A DNA stretch of 64,000 nt from Streptomyces caelestis (GTDB taxonomy: Bacteria; Actinomycetota; Actinomycetes; Streptomycetales; Streptomycetaceae): assembly GCF_014205255.1 (NCBI RefSeq), contig NZ_JACHNE010000001.1, positions 3,658,001 through 3,722,000 on the forward strand. The letters run 5' to 3'. The notes beneath the pieces were generated by a model, which had not been told where the DNA came from, did not search any database, and was given only the letters and a program-made list of their open reading frames with translations. The translations under genes and the position numbers were made by a program. Shown in pieces: positions 32,574-41,138 of the stretch (its first letter is position 1; each line of letters starts with the position of its first letter).

Positions 32574-33143
32574 GGCGCCACTGAGCCGCAGCCGGTGCCG
32601 ACCCTCGCTGACCGCGGCGGCAGCACTGCCAGGGTCGCCTACTTGCCGTGGACGAGGCATGCCGTCGGGTAAGTGTTCGACGGGACGCTGCGGGCTCGGG
32701 GGCTGTAGTCAGCCAGCCTCCGTACTACAACAGCACCTGATCGAGCGGGGAACAGCGGGGGTTCCGGTGCAAGAGCGCGCCGCGGACTGGGTCGCCGCTT
32801 AACCGCTCGCCCAGCTCAGCGCCCAAACGAGTCGAAATGCTCGCAGCTTCCCAAGCTGATAGCTCACGCTCCGTCGTCACGGGGCCGGCCGTCGCGGGTT
32901 GCTCTAGTTGACGACACAAGCCGATAGCGTGGCTGAGGGCGGTGGGGCTGCAGCGAGGCACACGCGCACCTGGTCGGTCGGCGCACCAGCCGTCATGGCT
33001 GGCTGTCGTAGCCTGAGGTTCGTGCCACTGTCGTGCCAGATGCAGCGGTCAGCCACGGTCAACGAGGGTGTCTGGCGGTTGAGTTGCTGGGCATCTCACG
33101 AGTCATCGAAGCCCCAGGTCACCGGCGCGATACCCCCGCCTCT
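32574..33143. other. Right end of E2, no gene recognised
   Basis: About 570 bp between the NACHT gene and att3. Short frames on both strands (for example 32725-32961 minus) show no recognisable motif. The last 125 bp hold the paired CGTGCCAC boxes and sequence similar to the stretch upstream of att4. Confidence 0.5.
33021..33038. promoter_or_regulatory. Putative integrase arm-type sites, E2 right end
   Basis: Paired CGTGCCAC/CGTGCCAG boxes, 106 bp inside att3. They mirror the pair at the E2 left end, as expected for one complete element. Confidence 0.5.
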
Positions 33144-33186
33144 CTCCTAAAGCGGGTGTCGCAGGTTCGAATCCTGCCGGGGGCAC
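33144..33186 (+). repeat. attR: att site 3 (E2/E3 junction)
   Basis: Exact third copy of the 43-bp tRNA core, preceded by TCT that also matches the tRNA. Followed by a 7-bp hairpin CCTGGGG/CCCCAGG (33205-33224) and a GCGTGAGC box (33266-33273). Together with its flanks it forms an imperfect repeat of about 250 bp with the att4 region, exactly 3000 bp apart. Confidence 0.95.
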
Positions 33187-33389
33187 AATGCATTGCCGGT
33201 CTGACCTGGGGTTTCTTCCCCAGGGAGGGCTCCTACTCGGCCTCGGGCTCCGTCCGGGGCCGTTTGCGTGAGCTGGCGGGGAGTTGACCTTTCGAATGTC
33301 GCCCACTGGATCAGCGTCCGGCGAACATCTTCCTCCTACACCGCGGAGGCGACTTCTCCAAAGAGCCGGCCACACCACACAGAGCATGG

Positions 33390-33404
33390 CATACTTAAAG
33401 TATG
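33390..33404. promoter_or_regulatory. Palindromic operator at the antitoxin start
   Basis: CATACTT-A-AAGTATG is a perfect 15-nt palindrome whose last three bases are part of the antitoxin ATG. Ribbon-helix-helix antitoxins usually bind such palindromes to repress their own operon. Confidence 0.7.
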
Positions 33405-33668
33405 GCAACCCGGAAGATCACCATCACCGTGCCGGAAGAGCTGGTGGAATCGATCAAGGAGCGCGTCGACGCCCGTGGGGTCTCCGGCTACATCGCCGCC
33501 GCCGCCGCTCACCAGGACGCCATGGACCGACTGCGCGAGTTGGCCGAGCGCCTCGAAGAAGAGCACGGCGCCGTGACGGACGACGAACAGCAAGCAGCGC
33601 TAGACCGCATCGCCGCTATCGACGGCTGGCATGACGAACAGCGATCGCATTCGGACGAGGCCGCGTGA
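33402..33668 (+). CDS. Ribbon-helix-helix-type antitoxin
   Basis: 88 aa starting MATRKITITVPEELVESIKE, the classic beta-strand plus helix of ribbon-helix-helix DNA-binding proteins, followed by RVDARGVSGYIAAAAAHQ and a charged helical C-terminus (LAERLEEEHGAVTDDEQQAALDRIAAIDGWHDE) that would wrap the toxin. Its stop codon overlaps the GTG start of the PIN gene by 4 nt. Probable DNA-binding autorepressor and neutraliser of the PIN toxin. Start codon lies within a palindromic operator; the gene may be leaderless or have a short leader. Confidence 0.85.
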   Translation: MATRKITITVPEELVESIKERVDARGVSGYIAAAAAHQDAMDRLRELAERLEEEHGAVTDDEQQAALDRIAAIDGWHDEQRSHSDEAA

Positions 33669-34111
33669 GCCGCACCGCCCGAGCGAAGCTGCACCGGCCG
33701 CGGCAGCGCGTCTTCGTGTTCGACTCCGAGGCTCTCTCCAAGGCGGTCCAGGGCGATCGGGAGATGACTGCGCTGATCAAGACTGCTCCGCGACTCGACA
33801 TCCCCATTGTCACCTCGGCGCTCACGACCTTGGAGGCATGGGACCTTCGCGAAACCTCGAGGCAGGCACTGTGGAACTGGACACTGTCCCGGATCCGCGT
33901 CGTGCACACGGACGACCAGGTGATCACCATGGCGCGCGACATGCTGAAGGCAGCCGGCCTGCATGGGCACAAGTACGCCATCGACGCCATTCTGGCAGCT
34001 GTGGCCGGGCGCGAAGCCGCGCGGGGAGCTCAGGCAACCGTCTTCACCTCCGACACTGACGACATGAATCAACTCCTCGCGGGACACTCCGTACGAGTCG
34101 AGAAGGTCTGA
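33665..34111 (+). CDS. PIN-domain toxin, VapC-like
   Basis: 148-aa putative ribonuclease. PIN acidic residues: Asp and Glu in VFVFDSEALSKAV (near residues 20-22), Glu in LTTLEAWDL, and Asp pair in KYAIDAILAAVA and VFTSDTDDMNQLL. Order and spacing fit PIN nucleases that cut tRNA or mRNA. It begins with GTG overlapping the antitoxin stop (GTGA), as in vapBC operons. Confidence 0.85.
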   Translation: MSRTARAKLHRPRQRVFVFDSEALSKAVQGDREMTALIKTAPRLDIPIVTSALTTLEAWDLRETSRQALWNWTLSRIRVVHTDDQVITMARDMLKAAGLHGHKYAIDAILAAVAGREAARGAQATVFTSDTDDMNQLLAGHSVRVEKV

Positions 34112-34114
34112 CGA

Positions 34115-35170
34115 GACGCCGCCCGCGCCTCACCCCGACCACTCGCCGGCTCCCCCGAGCAGCCAACAAGCTCCGCCTCAGCCTGATCCAACTCCGCTGG
34201 AGGCGTCCGCTGCTGCGGCACCAGCACGAGCACCCCGGGCACCCTCAGGCCCAGTACGTCCCGCTCCTGCTCGGGCGCCGGCGTGAACCGCTCGGCCGGA
34301 GACTGCATGTCCAGGGCATGATGCGGACGTGAGGAGTTGCACTCCTCCACCCACGCATCCGGCGCCGCCTGAGCCGCCCCGACGCTGTCGAACGCACCGC
34401 AATCGTGGAGGAGTTCACGCAGCAACGTCTGATGGAACCGCTCGACCTTGCCCGTGGTGGTCGGCGACGCCGGCTGCGTCAGCCGGTGCGCGATCCCGTT
34501 CTCCCGGCAGATCCGGTCGAACAACACCTCACCACCCTGCCCGAACCGGTCGGGGAACTGCTTGCCGTTGTCCGTCAGCACCTCCTCCGGCACCCCGCAC
34601 CTCTGCGAAGCCCGCGCGAACGCCGCGCAGACCGCCCACCCCGTCGCCCGCTCGGCCACCGACGCGATCACGCAGGACCGGGAATGATCATCCACACCGG
34701 TCACGACCTTCGCCTCGGACAACTCACCCGTTACCGGGTTGACCAGCATCACCCCGCCGAATGTCCATCAGCCCACAACTGCATCGCACGGTCCCGCTGC
34801 CAGCGCTTGTAATCCGACCGCTTCCTCCGCCGCGCCCCGGCTCCACCAGCCCATGCCGCACCAGGATCCGGTACACGGTCATCCGCGACGGCACCGGCGC
34901 CACCGCCCCGGACCCCTCCAGCACATGAGCGATCCGCCGCGGACCCCAGCGAGGATGCTTACGCCGCAGCTCACACACGACCGCCTCCACCTCGGCAGAC
35001 ACCTGATGCGGACACGAGGCCGGTCTGCGTGACCGGTCCGCCAGACCCGCGGCCTCATACCGGGACTTCCACACGCTGACCGTCTGCCGCGACACCCCCA
35101 GCGACCAGCGCTAATCCCGGCCTCCCCACACGCACCGCAACGACGCGCACAGAAAAGCCGATCACGGCCA
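34115..35170 (-). pseudogene. Decayed IS481-type transposase
   Basis: Three pieces in different frames form one transposase. N-terminus: VREAGISA then a frame change and VSRQTVSVWKSRYEAAGLADRSRRP...HPRWGPRRIAHVLEGSG (35095 downwards). Middle: RRKRSDYKRWQRDRAMQLW in a shifted frame. C-terminus: MLVNPVTGELSEAKVVTGVDDHSR, LTDNGKQFPDRF and VERFHQTLLRELL from 34752, which are integrase-core (DDE) segments. At least two frameshifts make it inactive. Terminal inverted repeats were not identified. Confidence 0.85.
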
Positions 35171-35338
35171 CTGTCAACCATCAGCTGGGACCGAAGTCAA
35201 GCATCTACCGGGGCCGGACAAGGCCCACAGCACAGACTGACTTGCCCCTTGCACAGCGTGGCAGAGGTCTCGCTTCCAGGAGGGAGAGGGCGATACGGCG
35301 ATGTAATGTGCCCTCACCTGCACACCCTTGGGGGGATC

Positions 35339-35875
35339 ATGCACATTCGCACCACCATAGCTGGGTTCGCGTTCGCCGGAACACTGCTGGTCGGCTGTAG
35401 CTCCACCGGCTCCAGCGACACCTCGTCGAGCGCATCTCCGAAGGGCACAAGCTCCGCGGCCGTAGCCCCGGCCGAGAAGCCAGGGGTACTGACCGCACAA
35501 CAGGCCGTGGCAGCGCTGGGGAAGTCCATCCCGGAGTTGAAGCTCACTCAGGTCTATACCGAGGCCAACGACCCGAACCACCTGCTCGGGCGGCCGGGAG
35601 GCTACACCAGTAAGGCCGCCTTCGCCGACAGCCGTGTCTCCTCCGCGGACGTCGAGGGTCTGGACAATGACGCAATTGAGCGCGGCGGCAGCGTCGAAGT
35701 GTTCAAGACCGAGGAGGAGGCGAAATCTCGGGCGGAGTACATCGAGACGATCGCCAAGTCCATGCCCAGCGCGACCGAGTACCACTACATCACCGGCGGC
35801 ATCCTCGTCCGTGTGTCGAAACTCCTGACACCTACTCAGGCAAAGGACTACGAGGCGGGCGCCAAGAACCTCTGA
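35339..35875 (+). CDS. Secreted lipoprotein of unknown function
   Basis: 178 aa from ATG 35339 (GGGGGG upstream). A lipoprotein signal peptide MHIRTTIAGFAFAGTLLVGC has the lipobox LVGC with Cys20, followed by a Ser/Thr/Ala-rich tether to about residue 50. The mature part starts VLTAQQAVAALGKSIPELKL and contains ANDPNHLLGRPGGYTSKAAFAD and VEVFKTEEEAKSRAEYIE, a pattern frequent in small Streptomyces lipoproteins. It would be anchored outside the membrane. No partner gene. Confidence 0.85.
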   Translation: MHIRTTIAGFAFAGTLLVGCSSTGSSDTSSSASPKGTSSAAVAPAEKPGVLTAQQAVAALGKSIPELKLTQVYTEANDPNHLLGRPGGYTSKAAFADSRVSSADVEGLDNDAIERGGSVEVFKTEEEAKSRAEYIETIAKSMPSATEYHYITGGILVRVSKLLTPTQAKDYEAGAKNL

Positions 35876-36143
35876 CTTGTGAGGTGCGAAGGACTCACTG
35901 TGGGCTGTTCGACTGCCCCGCCACCGATCGCAATTGGCGGCTCTCCCTCAGATGAGGCTTCAGTGATGTAGTTCTCTCGTAGAGCAACCCGGTCCGGGCC
36001 CGGCACGCAAGGAGTCCTCGCGTGCCACTGCCGTGCCAGATACAAGGGTCAACCATGGTCAGTAACCGGCACCCGCGGGCACAACCGTGCCCGCTGGCCC
36101 GGTCGGAAAAGTCGCAGGTCACGGGCGAGACGTCCCCGCCTCT
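35876..36143. other. Right end of E3, no gene
   Basis: 268 bp between the lipoprotein gene and att4. From 36021 the sequence parallels the region upstream of att3, including paired CGTGCCAC boxes at 36021-36038. Confidence 0.6.
36021..36038. promoter_or_regulatory. Putative integrase arm-type sites, E3 right end
   Basis: CGTGCCACTGCCGTGCCAG matches the pair at 33021-33038 in sequence, spacing and distance (106 bp) to the next att core. Confidence 0.5.
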
Positions 36144-36186
36144 CTCCTGAAGCGGGTGTCGCAGGTTCGAATCCTGCCGGGGGCAC
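36144..36186 (+). repeat. attR: att site 4 (E3/E4 junction)
   Basis: Fourth copy of the 43-bp core with one change, CTCCTGAAG in place of CTCCTAAAG. Followed by CCTGGGG/CCCCAG hairpin sequence and a GCGTGAGC box at 36267-36274. Confidence 0.95.
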
Positions 36187-36527
36187 AACGCATTACCGCT
36201 CTGACCTGGGGTTCTTCCCCAGAGAGGGCTCCCACTCGGCCTCGGACTCCTTGGCCGGGGCCGTTTGCGTGAGCGGACAGAGTTTGATCCCCCAAGAATC
36301 CGACGGATCGGCATGACCCAACGCGAGCGGTACGTCGCGCGGCTCGACCGGGCGCCCGGACACCGAGAACGACCACCGCCGCTACGCCGACCACGACAAA
36401 CTCCGCTGCCCGGTGATCTCCGTAATCCGATCTCCGCTGAAGGATCCCGAGGACTTCCTCGTCGGCCGTTCCGTCGTCTTCTCCGCCGAGGCCCTGCGCG
36501 GCCGGGGCGACAACCCGCACGGCCGTC
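36187..36527. other. Left end of E4 with a possible gene remnant
   Basis: After the element end sequence (to 36274) the stretch 36313-36530 has protein-like pieces in different frames (MTQRERYVARLDRAPGH, then RRYADHDKLRCPVISV and SVVFSAEALRGRGDN). It may be the decayed end of a hydrolase gene; too broken to name. Confidence 0.35.
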
Positions 36528-38243
36528 TCAGTCCCGTGCCGCCCCGGCCCGGGACAGGTCCCAGTACGCGGCGTACCGGCCGGCGCGTCGCAGCAACTCC
36601 TCGTGGCTGCCCTGTTCGACCACCCGCCCGGCGTCCAGGAAGGCGACGCGGTCGGCCCGGCGCACGGTCCCCATGCGGTGCGCCACCAGCACCACGGTCC
36701 GGCCCGCCATCAGCTCCTCGATGCCGGCGTGCACGGCCGCCTCGTTCACCGGGTCCAGGGCCGAAGTGACCTCGTCGAGCAGCACGATCGGCGCGTCCTT
36801 CAGCAGCGCGCGGGCGATGGAGACGCGCTGCCGCTCGCCGCCCGACAGCAGCGCCCCGCCCTCGCCCACGTCCGCCGACCAGCCGCCGGGCAGCCGCTCG
36901 ATCACCTCGTCGAGACGGGCCGCGGCGGCCGCGGCCCGTACCTCGGCGTCGGTGGCGTCCGGGCGGCCGAGGCGCACGTTCTCCTCGATCGTGCCGTCGA
37001 AGAGGTAGACGTCCTGGAAGACGATGGCGATCCGCGCCATCAGCGCCGCAGTGTCCATTTCCCGTACGTCCACGCCGCCGATCCGCACCGCGCCCGCGTC
37101 GACGTCGTAGAAGCGGGCGAGCAGCTGCAGCAGCGTCGTCTTGCCCGCGCCCGACGGCCCGACGACGGCGAGCCGCCGGCCCTCGGGTACGGACAGCGTC
37201 ACCCCGTCGGCCACCGTGCGGTCACCGTGCCGGAAGGTGACCGCGTCGAACGCGACGTCGTGACCGGCCGGTTCGCGCGGCGCGCGAGGCTCCGGCAGCG
37301 GCTTGGTGTTGAGGACGTCGTCGAGGCGGTTGAGTTCGGCGCGGGCGGCGCGGATGCCACCACTCATCTCGGCGAGGGACAGCAGCGGGTCGGCGCAGCG
37401 GGCGGCGAGCACCAGGACTGCGAGCACCTCGGCCGCGCCGATGTCCCCGCCGAGGGCGAGGTACGCACCGAGTGCGAGCAGCGCGGTGAACACCGCCTGC
37501 ACGGTGACCGCAAGACCCAGCACACCTGGCAGCGCCGAAAGGGTGGAGTGACGCGAGGCGCGGCGCAGTTCCTTCAGGGAGTCGTCCAGCAAACCGAACC
37601 GCTCGCCGGTGCGGCCGCCGGCGCGCAGCACCGGCTGGGCCTGGAGGTACTCGATGACGCGGCCGGTGGCCGCGCGCTCGCGTTCCACGCGCTCCGTGTC
37701 GGTCGCCGTCGTCGCGCGGGCCGTGCGCAGCTGGACCGCGGCTACCAACGGCACAGCAGCCAGGCCGGCAAGCCCCAGCTGCCAGTTGACGGCGAGCATC
37801 ACGGCGACGATCGTCAGCGGCGTCACACAGGCGGAGATGAACGGCGCCAGCAGGTGCGCGATCACGCTCATTGCCTGCAACACGCCCTGGCTGGCGAGGA
37901 CGGACACCTCGCCGGTGCGGCCGGGCTGATACCAGCCGATGGGCAACCGGGCGAGGTGTTCACCGAGGCGCTCGTACATGCCGTGCAGCATCGTCGTGCC
38001 CACGCGGAAACCGGAGCGGTCGCTGATGTATCGCAGCACCGCATAGACCGCCACCGCCGCGCCGAAGGCGGCCAGCCAGGGCCGGGCGTCCTCGGGTGTG
38101 CTGCCGAAGAGCGCGCGCAGCACGGGCACCAGCAGGGCGTACGACAGTCCCTCGGCGAGGGCGGTCGCCGTCATCAGGGCAACGGTGCGGCGCACCGGCC
38201 CGGCGTACTCGTGGCCGAGCACACGCAGCAGTGTGCTGATCAT
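36528..38243 (-). CDS. ABC exporter-type protein (membrane + ATPase), second subunit
   Basis: 571-aa half transporter. Six membrane helices in residues 1-310 and an ATPase domain with Walker A GPSGAGKTT, Q loop IVFQDVYLFDGTIEENV, signature LSGGERQRVSIARAL, Walker B PIVLLDEVTS and switch VLVAHRM. The start overlaps the upstream ABC gene stop by 4 nt, so the two form a heterodimer. The pair resembles IrtAB/YbtPQ-like transporters, which despite exporter architecture can import siderophores; an AraC regulator beside them is reminiscent of the ybtA-ybtP-ybtQ order. The substrate is unknown. Confidence 0.88.
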   Translation of the reverse strand: MISTLLRVLGHEYAGPVRRTVALMTATALAEGLSYALLVPVLRALFGSTPEDARPWLAAFGAAVAVYAVLRYISDRSGFRVGTTMLHGMYERLGEHLARLPIGWYQPGRTGEVSVLASQGVLQAMSVIAHLLAPFISACVTPLTIVAVMLAVNWQLGLAGLAAVPLVAAVQLRTARATTATDTERVERERAATGRVIEYLQAQPVLRAGGRTGERFGLLDDSLKELRRASRHSTLSALPGVLGLAVTVQAVFTALLALGAYLALGGDIGAAEVLAVLVLAARCADPLLSLAEMSGGIRAARAELNRLDDVLNTKPLPEPRAPREPAGHDVAFDAVTFRHGDRTVADGVTLSVPEGRRLAVVGPSGAGKTTLLQLLARFYDVDAGAVRIGGVDVREMDTAALMARIAIVFQDVYLFDGTIEENVRLGRPDATDAEVRAAAAAARLDEVIERLPGGWSADVGEGGALLSGGERQRVSIARALLKDAPIVLLDEVTSALDPVNEAAVHAGIEELMAGRTVVLVAHRMGTVRRADRVAFLDAGRVVEQGSHEELLRRAGRYAAYWDLSRAGAARD

Positions 38244-40030
38244 CGGGCCTCTTCCCCTTCCATGGCACCGGCTTCCATGGCACCGGCGTGGATCTTCCAG
38301 AATTCGGCGAATGCGCCGTTCCGCGCGAGGAGTTCCGCGGTCGTGCCCCGCTCCACGATCTCGCCGTCGCGCAGCATCACGACGGTGTCGGCGTCGGCGA
38401 TCGTCTCCAGGCGGTGGGCGATGACCAGCGTCGTCCGCTTCTCCCGGGTCTGCGCCAGCGCCTCACGCACCGCCTGCTCGGTCTGCGGGTCGGCGAAGGC
38501 GGTGGCCTCATCGAGGACCAGGACGGGGGCGTCTGCGAGCAGGGCGCGGGCGATCGAGACGCGCTGCGCCTCGCCGCCGGAGAGGCGGGCGTCCTCGCCG
38601 ATCACCGAGTCGTAGCCGCGGGGCAGTTCGAGAACGCGGTCGTGGATGCTCGCCCGGCGGGCGGCGCGGACAACGGCGTCGCGGTCGGCGTGCGGGACGG
38701 CGAGGGCGATGTTGTCCGCGACCGAGGCGCGCAGCAGCCGGACGTCCTGGAAGACGAAGGACACCCGCCGGTACAGCTCCTGGCTGCCCACCTCACGCAG
38801 GTCGACGCCGCCGAGGAGCACGGAGCCGTGCGTCGGGTCGTAGAACCGCGGCAGCAGCTGCACCAGCGTGGACTTGCCGCTGCCGGACGGCCCGACCACG
38901 GCGGTGATCGTCCCCGGCTCCAGCACCAGGTCGATCCCGCGCAGCACCTCGCGCCCGGCCTCGGCACCCTCGTACCCGAAGCGGACGTCCCGCAGCTCCA
39001 CGCGGTGTCCCTCGGGCGCCACCGGCCGTACGGGCTCGGGCAGCGACGGCTCGGCGAGTACGTCCCGGATGCGGCCGACGGCGCGCCGCGCGGCCTGCAG
39101 GTCGTCGAAGCCGTGCCCGAGCGCGGCCACGGGCGCGGTCAGCCCGAGGCCGAGAAGCAGGAAAGGCAGCAGGTCCGCCGGGGCGAGCCCGCCCCCGGTG
39201 ATCCGGTACGCGCCGCCGACCAGCACCGCCAGCAGCACGAACGGCGGCGACAGCGCCACCTGCATCCCGGCGGCGACCCCGGAAAGACCGCGCACCATCC
39301 GGTAGAAGCTCCGGGTGAAGTCGCCCACCGCGGTACGGAAATTGCCGTGCGCCCGCTCCGACCCGCCGAACGCCTTCACCACCGCGATGCCCTGCACGAA
39401 TTCGACCGCCGACGCCGAGATCCGCCCCATCGCGGCGTCGAACTCCTTCTGCTCGCGCAGCCGCGTGGGGGTCATCATCAGCGGCACCAGCGCGACCGCC
39501 AGCAGCACGGGGAGCAGCGTGATCAGTGTCAGCCGCCAGTCCACGGTGAGGAGGTAGCCGAGCGAGACCAGCGGCACCACGAAGGCGGAGACCAGTTCGC
39601 CCGGCGTGTGGGCGATGAGCGGGTGCACGGCGCTGACGTCCTCACCCACCAGTTTCGCCAGCTCCCCGTTGCGCCGCCGCGCGAGCCGGCCGATCGGCAC
39701 CCGCCCGAGCCGCGCGGCGAGTTGCCGGCGCAGCGACAGCTGCACCCGGGTGTCGAGGAGGTGCCCGATGCCGGACGAGGCGGCCGTGAACAGCAGCCGT
39801 ACGAGCAGCCCCGCCGCACCCGCGATCACGACGTCGCGCACGTGCCCGTCGTCGGCCGGCCCCGGCGCCAGCAGCGTACGGCCGAGCTCGACGACCGCGA
39901 GCAGCGGCGCCAGGCCGGCGACAGCGCCGATGACCTGCAGGACGACGACGACGGCGAAGCCGCCCGCGTACGGGCGTAATAGACGGGCCACGCCCGGTGG
40001 TGGCGGCGCGGTGGTTCCGGTGGAAGTCAT
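38240..40030 (-). CDS. ABC exporter-type protein (membrane + ATPase), first subunit
   Basis: 596 aa from ATG 40030 (GAAGGTG upstream), MTSTGTTAPPPPGVARLLRP. Six membrane helices to about 320, then an ATPase domain with Walker A GPSGSGKST, Q loop FVFQDVRLLRASV, signature LSGGEAQRVSIARAL, Walker B VLVLDEATAF and switch LVIAHRL. The C-terminus has a short duplication GAMEAGAMEGEEAR. The frame runs upstream past 40030 but overlaps the divergent AraC gene and is not used. Works with the 36528 gene as a heterodimer. Confidence 0.88.
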   Translation of the reverse strand: MTSTGTTAPPPPGVARLLRPYAGGFAVVVVLQVIGAVAGLAPLLAVVELGRTLLAPGPADDGHVRDVVIAGAAGLLVRLLFTAASSGIGHLLDTRVQLSLRRQLAARLGRVPIGRLARRRNGELAKLVGEDVSAVHPLIAHTPGELVSAFVVPLVSLGYLLTVDWRLTLITLLPVLLAVALVPLMMTPTRLREQKEFDAAMGRISASAVEFVQGIAVVKAFGGSERAHGNFRTAVGDFTRSFYRMVRGLSGVAAGMQVALSPPFVLLAVLVGGAYRITGGGLAPADLLPFLLLGLGLTAPVAALGHGFDDLQAARRAVGRIRDVLAEPSLPEPVRPVAPEGHRVELRDVRFGYEGAEAGREVLRGIDLVLEPGTITAVVGPSGSGKSTLVQLLPRFYDPTHGSVLLGGVDLREVGSQELYRRVSFVFQDVRLLRASVADNIALAVPHADRDAVVRAARRASIHDRVLELPRGYDSVIGEDARLSGGEAQRVSIARALLADAPVLVLDEATAFADPQTEQAVREALAQTREKRTTLVIAHRLETIADADTVVMLRDGEIVERGTTAELLARNGAFAEFWKIHAGAMEAGAMEGEEAR

Positions 40031-40106
40031 GCGCTCACCTTCGCCGCGGCTGCGGCCCGCTGGATTGAAGAAATGTTCCGTCCGGGCGGGCCCGTAGCAT
40101 GGACGC

Positions 40107-41138
40107 ATGTCAACTGCCGTGCGCCAGCGCGTCGCTGCCCCCGTGTGGCAGGTCACGCGCCCGGCCCGGCCCGGCCGCGTACCCGGCGTCGTCCTGGCGG
40201 GGCTGCGCGACCGCGGCCCGGCTCCGGTCGACCACCGGCTCGACCCGCACCCCGTGCTGACGCTGGCGCTGGCCTGCGGCGAGGCGGCGCTCGGCATCGA
40301 CGAGTCGACGGGGCGGCAGCATCGCGGCAGCCTTGTCACCGGGCTCGGGTTCGGCGTCGGCGGTGCGGCGCGGGTGCGGGCCGCGAACGTCGAGTGGGTG
40401 CAGGTGCGCCTGTCTCCCGCCATCGCGCGCGCCGTGCTGGGCGTGGGCCCTGCTGAGCTGGAGAGCTCCGTGGTGGCCCTGGACGACCTGTGGGGAGAGC
40501 GGCCGGCAGCCCGGCTACGCGAGCAGCTGGCCGGGACTGCCTCGTGGGAGGAACGTTTCGCACTCGTCGAATCGTTCCTCGCCCGGCTGTCCGCCGCGGG
40601 GCCCGCCATCGAGCCGGAGCTGGCCTGGGCCTGGGACCGTATCGTCGCCGGGCACGGCCAGGTGCGGGTCGAGGGGCTGGCCGACGAGCTGGGCTGGAGC
40701 CGCAAGCGCCTGTGGTCCCGCTTCCACGCGCAGCTCGGCCTGCCGCCCAAGCGCGCCGTGAAGCTCGTCCGCTTCGACTGGGCCGCCACCCGCCTGGCCG
40801 GGGGCCAGGAGGCGGCCAGGGTCGCGGCCGACTGCGGCTACGCCGACCAGTCGCATCTGCACCGGGACGTCGTGGCGTTCACCGGTGTGACCCCCGCAAC
40901 CGTGGCCGCCCAGTCGCTCATCGCGACGGCCGACATGGCGTGGGTGGACCACGTGCCACGCCTCTCGGCACGATGGGGCAATGCCCCAGCCTCCCGTTTC
41001 GACGGGCCGCACCGGCCACCGCCGCCAACCGGCGGAGATGCCCGAGGTGGACGAGTTCCCGGGCAGGGTACGCATGGACGGTCCCGTCACCGGCGCCGGC
41101 AGTCCGCTCGCGCCGCCGATGCGGGTGGCTCCGACTGA
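40107..41138 (+). CDS. AraC-family transcriptional regulator
   Basis: Up to 343 aa. An N-terminal sensor part (to about 175) and an AraC DNA-binding domain (about 185-275): VEGLADELGWSRKRLWSRFHAQLGLPPKRAVKLVRFDWAATRLAGGQEAARVAADCGYADQSHLHRDVVAFTGVTP. After AWVDHVPRLSARWGN (about 295) the tail becomes Arg/Gly-rich and overlaps the thioesterase frame, so the true end is probably near 41000 and the last 50 residues may result from a frameshift. Divergent from the ABC pair with a 76-bp gap; likely their activator. Confidence 0.8.
   Translation: MSTAVRQRVAAPVWQVTRPARPGRVPGVVLAGLRDRGPAPVDHRLDPHPVLTLALACGEAALGIDESTGRQHRGSLVTGLGFGVGGAARVRAANVEWVQVRLSPAIARAVLGVGPAELESSVVALDDLWGERPAARLREQLAGTASWEERFALVESFLARLSAAGPAIEPELAWAWDRIVAGHGQVRVEGLADELGWSRKRLWSRFHAQLGLPPKRAVKLVRFDWAATRLAGGQEAARVAADCGYADQSHLHRDVVAFTGVTPATVAAQSLIATADMAWVDHVPRLSARWGNAPASRFDGPHRPPPPTGGDARGGRVPGQGTHGRSRHRRRQSARAADAGGSD

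Larger units (their letters stand above)
20481..33186. mobile_element. Element E2: pSAM2-type integrative and conjugative element (AICE)
   Basis: 12.7 kb between att2 and att3. The minus-strand module holds int, xis, repSA, spdD, small Spd/transfer genes, spdB2, traB/traSA-like translocase and a SCO3933-like regulator; then a korSA-like repressor, and on the plus strand a pif-like Nudix gene, an ATPase-type anti-sigma gene and an unknown gene. This is the order of a full pSAM2 family element with rolling-circle replication and single-protein double-stranded DNA transfer. A low-GC nuclease-NACHT gene is inserted as cargo before the right end. All backbone frames look intact, so it may be active. 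Confidence 0.92.
33187..36186. mobile_element. Element E3, 3.0 kb, without integrase
   Basis: Between att3 and att4. Left end resembles that of E4 (33187-33273 against 36187-36274), right end resembles that of E2 (CGTGCCAC boxes). It is therefore a hybrid or a deletion product. Contents: PIN toxin-antitoxin pair, decayed transposase, lipoprotein. The toxin pair may explain why such a small element persists. Confidence 0.65.

Noticed and set aside
32725..32961. 78-aa minus-strand frame near the E2 right end
   Set aside because: No recognisable domain or ribosome site; codon pattern not distinct from noise in this GC-rich stretch.
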